Of a stretch of DNA of 64,000 nt, positions 10,287 through 21,054 are shown one piece after another. The stretch's first letter is position 1, and the number at the start of each line of letters is the position of its first letter. The position numbers and the translations under genes are program-made. The DNA lies in the NCBI GenBank assembly GCA_050084985.1, contig JBITNC010000001.1:57226001-57290000 (forward strand). Reading direction: 5' to 3'. The notes below the pieces were generated by a model. The model did not search any database, had not been told where the DNA came from, and was given only the letters and a program-made list of their open reading frames with translations. The DNA is from Nageia nagi. Taxonomy: Eukaryota > Pinophyta.

Positions 10287-13200
10287 CACTTGGAGAATCC
10301 TCTTCACATACTAGATTTGAAAGTTTCTCTTCAAATTTTTAGGATATCTTCATCATATTTGGAGGTTTACTCTTCTTGCTTGAGGTAAAACACAGAGGTA
10401 TAACTCCTATCCTTTTAACTAGTTCATTTTGATACTAACATTCTCTTATGATTATGTTAATTCAAATCCTAGCAACATTGCCTTAATAACATATGTTATT
10501 ACTAATATTGAAGAGTTGCAATATTACAATATGTTAGTCTTACTACCAATATTTCTTATTTAAGGTAAAGTATGAAATTTGTATACTAACATTTTTTTTG
10601 GTTAGTTGCAACATGGTTTTATTTTCATTTACATACCTTTTAATCCTTTGGTATTAAGAGGTCTATATATGTAAAAAGAGCATTTTTTTTCAATTTTTTT
10701 TGAAAAGTTTCTATATTTGCTTCTAATTTATAAAAAAACATATATGAGAAGGAGATTTTTTTTAGAATACAAATATATATATACATATAAATAATTTTTT
10801 TTTTAAAAAAGGAGATAATATATTAAGAAGAGATAGTTTATTTTACATTTTTTGAAGCCTTTTTTTTTTAAGGGGATGGGGGCATTTATTTCAAATATGA
10901 CATTTTTTGCAAAAAAAATAAATGAAAATAAAAAAAAATAATAACATATATATATACAAGCATTTTTTTTAAAGGTGGGTGAGTGGTTTAGAAGTAGTGG
11001 AGGTATGCAATGGTGGTGGTGGCTCCCGACAGTGAAGGTATATGATGGTAGTGGTGGACCCTAATGGTGGAGGTATGCAATGATGGTGGTGGTCCCCTAT
11101 CTTGCAATTTTTCCCCTCATCGTGACCCACTTCTTCAAAGGCTATATAGTTGATAACAATGGCCTCACTCCTACTCAATAGTGCTTCCATTCTAATGCAA
11201 AACCCCCCTATGCATCATGTAGGTATTGGATGCCATGACTTCCTCTAGTAATGATTATCTCCTCACACTATAACACCCCCTCCTCATCAGTCGCTCATCG
11301 ACTAAACTTGTAGCTGCCAAGTCTCCTCTTAATTGCATCCTCCTCTGATTTATCCACATGACCTCCACTCCACTCCTTGTTTGGTAGCTTCTCTTCTCCA
11401 TGCTTAGCTTCCATGGCCCTTCCTTGTTTAGTCTTTTGTGCAACCACTTTCTCACATGACCACTTTCTTGGTAGCAATAGCTCTCCATTTGGTCTCCTAG
11501 CCTCTCTACATGTAGAATCCTCTCTACCTATCTTGATGTTCTCCTCCAAACCCCTTAAGTGGCTTTAGGTCTCCCACTACTCACATCTCTTCACTCTACA
11601 TGTAGTCTCTCTCCTAGCTCGGTCCCTACCACTTGACTCCTTTGCTCAGTCCCCTCCTCTTCATGCCTATTAAGAGCACTTTCACTCAAGATTCACCTAT
11701 TTTTTTCTTCCTCAACTACTTTTATTTTGCACTCATTACTTTAGTAGATGAACCATTAAATGCCTTCTCCTTTTATGCAAGAAGTAGATAAACTATATGC
11801 TTAGTCTTTCCATTAATGATGTCCTTCATATTTATTACACTCTATCTTAGAATTGCCTAAAATGAGATTGAATGATGACCATTAATTAGAGACAATCATG
11901 AAGTTGATTTCAAAAGTTTTTATAAATTACATTATTGAGGCATTTTATAGACTATTAAAAAGGAGTAATTCCTACTTGAATTGCAAATTTTAAAAGATTT
12001 GACTTTATTTTTAAACTAGCATATTCAAGTATTTTGAAGGAATTTGTTAAGTAAAAAAAAAAGGTAAATATTTCATTCCTTTACTTAAAAGTTCTAGATC
12101 CTTAGAATCTCTTAGGCTTATGATACATGCCTATTTTAAGTTAATGCTTAGAACTTAAATTTTTTAAGTTAATGATGCATGCTTAGGACTTAATTTTTTT
12201 TTATGCATGCTTAAGACTTAATTTTTTTTAAGTTAAATGATGCATGCTCCTTATGTTTAAATTTAAGTATTGCTTGCTAAGAATGACTTATGCAAAATAA
12301 GCAAATGATGCATATTGACTTAATTTTTAAGATAATAATGCATTTTTTTAAGAACTTATTTGTTAAGTTAATAAATGCATGCTTAGTACTTATATTTAAG
12401 ACATGCCTAATACTTTCTTAGAAATTAATTGTTTGGTGATAAATGCTTAAGGACTTAAAATTTAAGATAGATACTAAAGCTTTTAAGTCAAATAATGCAT
12501 GCTTAAAATCTTAAGTTATGATGCAATCTACTTCTTATGCAAAATTAACTTGTGCAAAATTAGGATTAATGTAAAGATATCCTTTAGGGGTTTGTAAACA
12601 AAATCCATTAGACATTTAGTTTTTAAAATTTTGAATGGATGAGGTTTTACTTATGCTCTTTTACTTCATGTTTTGCACTTTGATTTATTTGCTTATGCAA
12701 TAAAAAATGCAAACATTGAATTAAGAAACCCTTTAAAATGAATACATCCCCATATACATTCTACAACATGACTTGTTTGGGGACCCTTGAGGTGAGGATA
12801 GGCAGACTAGAGTCTTTAAGCCTAATGATCCAAATGATGAAAAGTTTGTACTTCTCAATTGCCCCTTAGTCCTTTGTTGGTCTATATTTAACACCAATAT
12901 GTGGATAGGTATGTGTGTAGTGATATCACATATCCACACATCCATTCAAGGATTATCATGATAACCTAGAAGGATAACTTGAAACCTAATCAAGATTAAT
13001 AATTTGGCCAATCCAATAAACATCAAAACCTTAAAAAATAGCTAGTACTTCTTGTGAGAGTATATTGCTACCCAAGGGGAACTAGTTGAGAATTGATAGG
13101 ACCTGGAATTTTCTTGTGTGGGCATCCAAGTGAAGACCTAATTTTAGAAAATAAAACAAACTTCAATAATGTCACTCTACATATATGATTCTTGAGATGA

Positions 13201-13377
13201 GAAATGTATTTGGGTATATGGGCTATTATTTGAATTGTAAAAAATTTACACTTGTGAATCAAATCAAGCATGTCTTTAGTGTTAAATGTAACATGTATTA
13301 TTTATTTAGTTAAAATTTAACATTTAATGTTTTTTATTGAAACTACATGCTTATTATTTCACATTTTTGTATAGAAA
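10287..13377 (+). other. Long leader of Copia copy 1 (LTR to gag)
   Basis: About 3.1 kb without a sense coding frame. It contains a 35-bp triplicate rich in GGT (starts 10997, 11032, 11067), a GC-richer block to about 11.7 kb, an array of ATGCATGCTTA-like units (12040-12540), and a segment at 12820-13030 that has a clear counterpart in copy 2 (40430-40640). So at least the distal leader belongs to the family and is not a later insertion. A minus-strand frame at 11255-11488 looks faintly like a gag zinc knuckle (see findings). Confidence 0.75.
12040..12540 (+). repeat. Degenerate array of ATGCATGCTTA...AAGTT units in the leader
   Basis: Irregular units containing gatgcatgcttaggactt and ttttttaagtt recur through about 500 bp. 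Five units retain TGCATG (near 12176, 12207, 12240, 12374 and 12496). The unit length is variable, about 35-60 bp. A weaker counterpart with gcatgcatcatt is present in copy 2 near 40990. Confidence 0.7.
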
Positions 13378-14330
13378 ATGGGAGAATCATTTTTACCCAA
13401 ACACATTATTGATGGTTCCAACTATAGAATTTGGGAACCATGGATGAGAGTTGAATTACAAGTAAGGAAGCTTTACCAAATAGTGAATGAGAATCTTGTA
13501 CCTCCTACAAATGAGAAGGTATTAGAAGCTTACAACACAAAGAATGAGTTAGCAACCTCCATGATTTATCATGCAGTTTTAGATTATGTGCTCCTGATAA
13601 TTTCCTCTTTAACCTCATTAAAGGAAGCATGGGATAAACTTAAGCAAATCTACCTTGGTTCAAACTTTTCAAGAAGGTTTACCATTCTCTAAAAGTTACT
13701 TCAATCTCATTAAGGGGAAGATGAAAATATGGCTATCTACTTGAATAAAATCATTGACCTAAGGATCCAACTTGTTGCTTGTAGATGTAATTAGATCAAT
13801 GATGAGTTCATGGTCTTCATCATTCTTCAAAGTTTGAAAACTTTATGATGATTATGAAAATAAGGCTTGATGATAAAAAAGAAGTCTTTTCCCTTGAGAA
13901 CCTTTCATGGCACCTTTTGAAGTATGAGGAAACCTTTAATAATAATGTGTTGATTTCTTCTCCTAAGGATAATAATGTTGCTCTTGGAGTAACCAAAACT
14001 CTTTTCAAGAAGAGGTTCAACAATCAAAAGAAATCTTATTATTCTTCTTCTAAAAAGTTTAAGAAAAAAAGCAATGGCTACAACAACAATAGGAACAACA
14101 GAAACAACAACCATAGTAGCAACAATAATGGCAACAACAACCACTTCAAGCAAAGAGATGAAAAAAGCAAAGTAAATAATCCTTATATTAAGAAAAAGTT
14201 TAATGGTAATTATAACTATTATGGCATTTAAGGTCACAAAAAAGTTTATTTCTACAAAAATAAAAGAGAGAAAAAGAATAAAGGTAATGGAAATGTAAAG
14301 AAATACAAAGGAAAAAAAAATACTCATGCT
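13378..14330 (+). pseudogene. Copia copy 1 gag (nucleocapsid) remnant
   Basis: ATG at 13378 begins a gag-like frame (SNYRIWEPWMRVELQ, then LTSLKEAWDKLKQIYLG) that ends at a stop near 13692. It resumes in other frames to 13845-14231, where the protein becomes Asn- and Lys-rich. The nucleocapsid zinc knuckle, expected at about 14205-14270, is recognisable only by its spacing (GH followed by KKV). All three Cys positions are replaced by Tyr or Phe and a stop lies inside it. Gag normally forms the virus-like particle in the cytoplasm; this copy cannot. Confidence 0.88.
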
Positions 14331-14342
14331 AGTTTTGCTACG

Positions 14343-15800
14343 ATGCTCTACTCCATGTCTCGCTCTTTTTTATCTAAATGGATTGTTGAATATGGTTGCA
14401 CTAATCACATATGCTTTGAAAAAGAAAAGTTTAAAAACTTTTACAAGTATAAAAAGGATGCAATTATGATAGGTGATAACTCTACCTTTGAAGTTCAAGG
14501 AATTGGGAGTGTGTTGATTCATGAAAAAATTCTTGAAAATGTTCTCTATGTTCCTAAGTTAAAGATGAACCTTCTCTCCATGATCCAAGTTGCTAGAAAA
14601 GGGTACTCTTTTGAGTTTTACTCTTAATATTGGTGCATTAAGAAAAGATCTACCACTTTGGTTAAAGGATCTATGAAAAATAACCTCTACATTATGGATC
14701 AAGTTCCATCAAAGATATGTCTTGCTTCTAGTGTGTGTTCTAAAGATAATATTTGGTATAATCATTTAGGGCACCTTAATCACAAGAGTATTAAAATCAT
14801 AAAACACCAAAAACTTGTAGAAGGTTTTCCTTCAATTTCTCCTTCGATTGGTCTATGTAAGAAGTGTATTCTTGGTAAGATGCATAGAGAAAAGTTTGAA
14901 AAATATAAGGTGATAAGAGCATCTCAACCTCTTCAACTTGTGCATTCAAATTTGATGGGTTTATTTCAAACTAAATTGCTTAAAGAAGCATCTTATGTCT
15001 TAACCTTTATTGATGACTTTAGAAGGATGACCTTTGGGTATCTACTTGAGCACAAGAATCAAACTTTTGAGGGTTTCAAGATTTTTAAGGCCTTTGTTGA
15101 AAATCAAACTAACCTCAAAATCAAGATGTTAAGATTAGATAATGGGGGAGAATATAACAGAAATGAGTTAAATAAATATTATGCTAAGTATAGAATCAAG
15201 AGGTAGTTTACAATTCCATACACTCCTCAATAGAATGGTGTTGTTGAAGGAAAATAGAACAATTATGAAGATGGCTAGATGCATGTTAGGTAATCTTCTT
15301 AAATGTTTGTGAGGTGAAGCTATGAGCATTGCTATTTACACCTTGAATAGATGTCCTACAAAATGCATTCAAAGTAAAACTTCTTTTGAGGCATAGTCAA
15401 GAAGAAAACCTAACATTTCTCATATTAGGGTGTTTGGTTGTGAAGCATTATCTTACATTATTTCTAAGAAATGGAAGAAGTTGGATAAAAGAGCTAAAAA
15501 ATGAATCTTTATGGGTTATGATAGTTAGCATAGAGGCTATAGACTCTACTCTCCATCATATAAATCCATATTTGTTTTAAGGGATGTAAAGTTCAATAAA
15601 CTTTCTAAAGAATCTACTTCTAATAAAGATGTTGATGATCCAAAGGAATCTTCAATTGCTTCTAATTGGTTAGATTTTGATCTAAACAAGTCACTTTAGG
15701 AACAAAACTCTTCAACTCAAAGGGTAACAAGGAGCAAGACCTTAAACAAATCTTTAATTACCAAGATTGATAACAAGCATAAGTCCTCCACCTTCAAAGA
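14343..15800 (+). pseudogene. Copia copy 1 protease and integrase remnant
   Basis: Protease: WIVEYGCTNH at about 14380, where the family has a D-S/T-G active site, so Asp and Ser are lost. It ends with NVLYVPKLKMNLLS, typical of Copia. Integrase: the zinc-binding start (WYNHLGHLNHKSI, then CKKCILGK) lies at 14754-14880. The first catalytic residue position in VHSNLMG (codon 14949-14951) is Asn instead of Asp. The second Asp is kept in FIDDF and again in RLDNGGEY. A TAG at 15204-15206 stands where a Gln codon is expected, and several more stops follow to 15.7 kb. Confidence 0.9.
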
Positions 15801-17332
15801 AGCTTCTAATCATGAGTGCTAGATGGAAGCCATGAAAGTGGAGTATGAGGTGCTTATAAAAAATAAAACTTAAGACTTAGTTCTTTATCGCAATGAAAAG
15901 GATCTGATTGGCAATAAATGGATCTACAAGGTCAAGTTTAATTTAGTTTGAGATATTGAGAAATACAAGGTAAGAATAGTAGCTAAAGGTTTTGCTTAGA
16001 AATACGATGTAGATTATGAGGAAACCTTTGCTCCCATGGTAAAGATGCCTATTATGAGTTTTATTCTTTCTCTTTCTACAGCTCAAAGATGCAATTTTTT
16101 TCAACTTGACATCAAGAGTGCATTTCTCAATGGTGAATTAAATGTGAAAATCTTCATGAATCAACTAAAAGGGTTTATTATGGAAGGCAAAGAGTCCTTT
16201 GTGTGCAAGCTAAATAAGTCATTGTATGGAATTAAAAAAGCACCTAGAGCCTGGTATAGAAAGATTTCAAGATACTTTGTAGACATTAGATTCTCCAAGT
16301 GTTTTTCTAAGTTCAATCTAAATGTGCTCAATCAAGAAAAAGATGTGGTCATGATTCTCCTTTATGTGTATGATCTTTTGATTACTAGAAATAATGATGA
16401 AATCATTCAAAAGTGCATATCCAAACTTAAGGCAATGTTTGAAATAATTGATCTTCATCTCTTGCACTACTATATTGGAATGCAATTATATAAATACAAG
16501 GATTGCACTTACCTTAATCAATCTAAGTATATATTAGAAATATTACAAAAATTTGGAATGGAGGAGTGTAGATATGTTGCAATCTCAATCTCTCCTAGAA
16601 TCACTATTTCTCTAATCTCTAACTTTTAGTTAGCTGATGCTACATCTTACAGGTAATTAATTGGTAATCTTTTGTATTTGATTATATCCAAGCCAAATAT
16701 TACCTTTGCAGTGAATCTAATGGCATGATTCATGTAAAAAACTTATGTTGAGCATATCAATGTTGTTAAGCAAATTTTGAGGTATGTTGCAAGGACTAAG
16801 GATTTTACTCTCAAGTATTCCAAGTTACCCTCATTTGTTCTCTTTGGATTCTTAGATTCTGATTATGAGAAAGATAGAGATGATAAGAAGTCAACCTTTT
16901 GTGTATGTGTTTAGCATTGGTTTAGGTGCTATCTCTTAGGCTTTCAAGAAGTAGCTTACTATTTCTCTTTCCACCACAAAAGCTAAATACTATACCATGT
17001 TTGTTGCAACCTAGGAAGCCATTTGGCTAAGGCATCTTCTAAAAAAGATTAGGTATGAGTAAGGTGGACCATCTTTGATTTCTTCAGATAATCAATCAAC
17101 TATTATTTTGGCTAAGAATCTTGTATTCCATCAGAGAATAAAACATATGAAAATACATGCCCATTTTATCAAAGAGGAGGTTCTTGATGGCATCATACAC
17201 TTGGAGTATTTTCCATCCATATTAAACTTTGCTAATTTATTCACTAAGCCCCTCCTGGAAGCTCAGTTCTATAAGCTTAGGCATGCTATTGAGCTAGTGA
17301 AATTACCCTCAAGGGGAAGTGAAGTTTGAATT
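15801..17332 (+). pseudogene. Copia copy 1 reverse transcriptase and RNase H remnant
   Basis: RT frame 16036-16629: DIKSAFLNGEL, CKLNKSLYGIKKAPRAWY, and YVYDLLI at the place of the catalytic YVDD box (codon 16369-16371 is Tyr). RNase H follows in broken frames (counterpart of DRDDKKPT near 16870). The last part, 17075-17329, is open (DNQSTIILAKNLVFHQRIKHM, FTKPLLE) and ends at TGA. Copia gene order (integrase before RT) is seen. A 17310-17319 caaggggaag motif sits at the end of the frame. Confidence 0.92.
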
Positions 17333-18129
17333 TTTATGTTGAATTCATATTTGTGATGATAACTTCACCCCTAAGAGGATTTTATGCTATATAGTGTTGA
17401 TTTTATTATACACTTTCATGGTAAGTTCGCTTTGCATAAGGAACTTCTTATACAAATTGGACAATCTAGCACTATTTAGTTATCCATGTGTGAGAAAATC
17501 TTATGTGTCTTTTGGCACTATTTAGTTATTCATATGTGAGGAACTCATATGTGCATACTCTATTTTTGGTCAATCTATCACTGTTCAATTATCTGTGTGA
17601 GGAACTCTTATGTGTCTTTTGGCACTATTCAGTTATCCATATGTAAAGAATCCATATGTGCATGCTCTATTTTGTAATGATAATCAACATATATTTTATA
17701 TACAATAGGTGACTATAAGTTTTTGGCATGGCATCTTTTTGAGAAATTATAGTGCACCATTGATTAATTCATGATGGCATTTGTGTGATTCATGTATCCT
17801 TGATGAGATGAATATGTTGCATCTAATTGATCTTGTTATTTGAGTTGCTTATGACTTGTAGGTTCCTTTGAGATTGCAGGTTACTTATCTTAGGTATGCA
17901 AGCTCTTAGAGACTCTTCATGAATTCTAATTGAATGACTACTTCATATACATTGAAACTGCTTGTAGCTAATGACTTGGCAAAGTAGTGAGTCTCAAACT
18001 AGATCTTTCTTACTTTTCAAATATGTAAAAAATTCTCATCTTCATTGTATCTATTTGGAGGATAACTCTCTTACTTTCTCTTCTTCTTCTCTGTTACTCA
18101 CTCTATCCTAATATTACATTAAGTGGGAG
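17333..18129 (+). other. Post-pol region with repeats and polypurine tract of Copia copy 1
   Basis: About 800 bp between pol and the 3' LTR. At 17468-17680 four related units begin (g)gcactatttagttatcc and contain atgtgaggaactc, alternating about 46 and 63 bp. The polypurine tract aagtgggag is at 18121-18129, directly before the 3' LTR. The same region is present in copy 2 (35406-36087) and in the truncated copy at 48893. Confidence 0.85.
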
Positions 18130-18621
18130 TGTTGGAATGTATAATGTATTATTGTAAACATTTGTATTAATCTTCTCTGTATATTCACTAATACTTAAGG
18201 GTATCATTTGATACTTTAATTATTTAAGTGAATATGATAATGTAACTTGTCCTACACTCCATATCATAAGAATTCCCCTTGGGTAAAAGGATGTGCATGT
18301 CATGCTATTGTACATTGGATAAAAGGGTGATCCAAAGAGGTATTTTGGCTTATAAATAGAAAGCTCACTCTTTGTGATATCACACCAATTGTAGAGTAAA
18401 TTTATGCTATAGGATAGTGGTTAGGAGAAAAGAGTAGGAGGATTGTAAGAGTTCATATTTGTTAAGAAGAGATATCTAGTTAGTGGATGTACTCCTAGTT
18501 GGAGGAACCACTTACATCTTATGTTATCTTTGTGAGATTGCTTTGTGTGATAGATGTGAATTGAGAGCTTTCATGTGATCTTGGTTGTTTAGGAATTATA
18601 TTGTTAGTGTTAGTTCCTTCA
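18130..18621 (+). repeat. 3' LTR of Copia copy 1
   Basis: 492 bp, matching 9779-10271 end to end, followed by the TTTGT duplication. Confidence 0.95.
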
Positions 18622-18934
18622 TTTGTTTGGTAAATTTTTAATCAAAGGAGAGAATTAAGTTATGAAAATATTATGTGATGACACCCTCATATACCCTTAA
18701 GAAATACAAAATAATGATCTAAAATAAACAAATCAAAAATAAAATAAAAAATTGATAATAATTGATGATATGTTTTTATATATCCTTGTTTGAGAATGAA
18801 TGTATATCATTTGTTTGATTATGCATCTGATAATGTTATGCATATATAATATTGTTGATATCATGTTATAGATGATACATTTTATTTAGTATGGACATGT
18901 GATATTTATTTAATGATGTATGTTATCTTTGATG

Positions 18935-19836
18935 TTGTCCATATGTGATGAATTGGCATTTTTTAATTAGTTTATGGATGATATTTATCCTATATGATTG
19001 TATATGATGTATCTAATTGATCTTATTTATGAGCTTCTTGTAGCTTGCAAGTTCTTATTGAGATTGCAGGTTACTTCAAGTATGCAAGCTTATGGAGGCT
19101 CAACATGTCAATATATTGTTGAATGGATACTTTTGTACATTGAAATCATATTTATTTAATGATTGTATTGTAAAACCATTTTTTAAAATGATTAAGTAGT
19201 TGAACCATTGTAGAATTATCTATATTCTATTGCTTTCTCAAAGATGTAAAAGTTCTTACCTCCACTTGTATTTCTATGGAGGAGAACTCTCTTTTACTTT
19301 CTCTTTCTTCCTTTATGCTCTATCTCAATATTACATTAATTAAGAGTGTTAAAAATTATAATGTATTATTGTATAATATTTCTCTTTAATGTAAATTCAC
19401 TTAATTCTTAAATTACATTTAGATAACTTAAAGCATTAAGGGAATAAATATATAAGGAGAATAAATATAGAAATATATTTAACCTTACCCTTGGGTTAAA
19501 GAGAGATTAAAGAGTGGATTTCATATTATAAATAGATAAGTACCCCCTCTCATTATGTACTATAGAAGCATGGTAATGCTTATCTTATAGAGTTGTAGGA
19601 ATGCTCTTGTAGGAGCTTTGTTGAAGAATTCTTAAGAATTTGTAAGAGAGTTATCTTGTGAGAAGTAAAAGAAGAGATGGTTAAAAATAGATGTACTCAC
19701 AAGAGTTAGAGGAACCACTATACATGGTATGTTATCTTTTATGTGATTGTTTCTTACTTTGATAGATGAATGAATGTTATATTTATTGGAGAAGCTTCAA
19801 GGAGATCTTGGTTTTTGGAATCTTTCAATTCCATCA
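18935..19836 (+). mobile_element. 3' fragment of an older related Copia element with LTR
   Basis: The sequence from about 18935 matches the post-pol region of copy 1 (gcaggttacttcaagtatgc, then gaggagaactctctt). It is followed by aattaagag as polypurine tract and an LTR at 19347-19836 (490 bp) starting TGTTAAAAATTATAATG and ending ATTCCATCA. The LTR shares the layout and many motifs of the main family (cccttgggttaaa, tataaatag near 19531) but is much more diverged. The left boundary is approximate and no coding part remains. Confidence 0.82.
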
Positions 19837-20640
19837 ACATTTAGTTGCATAATCATGGTTTGGTTGAGAAGTGTTGTATGATCTTGGGGGGATAAGGAAC
19901 CACCAATTTTATGTATCCCTAGCCCATGGTTCGAAGGCATCACTGATGCCATGGATAATATGCACTCATATACATATTTTATTGGTTAATGATTTATGTA
20001 GAATGTCTAATCCATTGCTATATTATAGGCTTTTTGTATTAGATCTACTAATTCACCTAGATAATGGAGGTATCCACTAGACTTTCATGGTATATATCTT
20101 ATAGGATGATGGTAAATTCTAGTTTAGTTTCGATGACACATGTTAAGCTAAGAGTAGAAATTCCAACAGTTGATGGTAGTTGATTAAGTGATATATATTG
20201 ATTTTATTTTGTATGGATAGGAATCCAATTTCATGCTCTAGTGTATTTATGATATAGGATTTTGATAGTTAAATAGGATAAGTCCTTGGTAACTTTAGTA
20301 TATCTTAGAATCTCTAAGCATGGTGCAAATTGGAAATAAATGATAGGGTGATTAACATTATGGAAAAAGGATCCAATTTTGTATCTTTACGACTGATTGG
20401 TTGTATGAATATAATTTTTTATTTAATATATATGTATTTAGGTTGTAATTCAAGTTAATTATACATCTTATGTAATCATTTTTAGTTTGTTATGATGATA
20501 TGAGTAAATTTATGTCTATGTACTTGTAACATGTATTAGTAAATAATTTATTTACATGATGCTTTAAGAATACTATTTTAAGTTATTAATGATTGTAAGT
20601 CCTTTGCTACAAATTATTGTAGAATAATAAAGTAAATAAA
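19837..20640. other. Intergenic, nothing recognised
   Basis: Short chance frames only (for example 19871-20080). No domain and no clear repeat seen. Confidence 0.5.
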
Positions 20641-21054
20641 TTATCAAAATATTTTGGGGTTGATTACTCCATCTCCATATAATTGATAATGTGGATAATA
20701 CTTCAAAATAGATCTATTTTACTCCTTGAATATGAATATGTACTTAATGGAGTGAATAACCAAGGGATCAAAGAGCCATGAGAATAATCACATGATAAGC
20801 CAAAGTTGTAGATTGCATTATGCAAAATGAAAAGAGAACACCATATAAATAGGAGTGGTGCATACTATACATGTGAGGATTTGTAACAACTAATTAGTTA
20901 GAATCCATGACAACTAAGAAAAGAAAAAAATAGGAAATAAAATCTATAATACCTATTGAATTTAAGTAAATAAATACTCTAACACCCTTGCTTAAGTGAT
21001 ACTAGGAAGGAGTGTGGATACCACATATATGAGTCCTAACAACAAGACCTAATG

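Larger units (their letters stand above)
9779..18621 (+). mobile_element. Ty1/Copia LTR retrotransposon, copy 1, complete but defective
   Basis: LTRs at 9779-10271 and 18130-18621 start TGTTGGAATG and end in TTCA. They are flanked by a 5-bp target-site duplication TTTGT at 9774-9778 and 18622-18626. Internal order is Copia-type: primer site, about 3.1-kb leader, gag, protease, integrase, reverse transcriptase, RNase H, polypurine tract. The LTRs differ at about forty positions by eye, so the insertion is old. All domains carry stops or lost catalytic residues. A second copy of the same family lies inverted at 34896-43573. Confidence 0.96.

Noticed and set aside
13905-14327. 140-codon minus-strand frame, rich in Val and Ile
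   Set aside because: Antisense shadow of the Asn/Lys-rich gag region of Copia copy 1; membrane-like look is a by-product of the codons.
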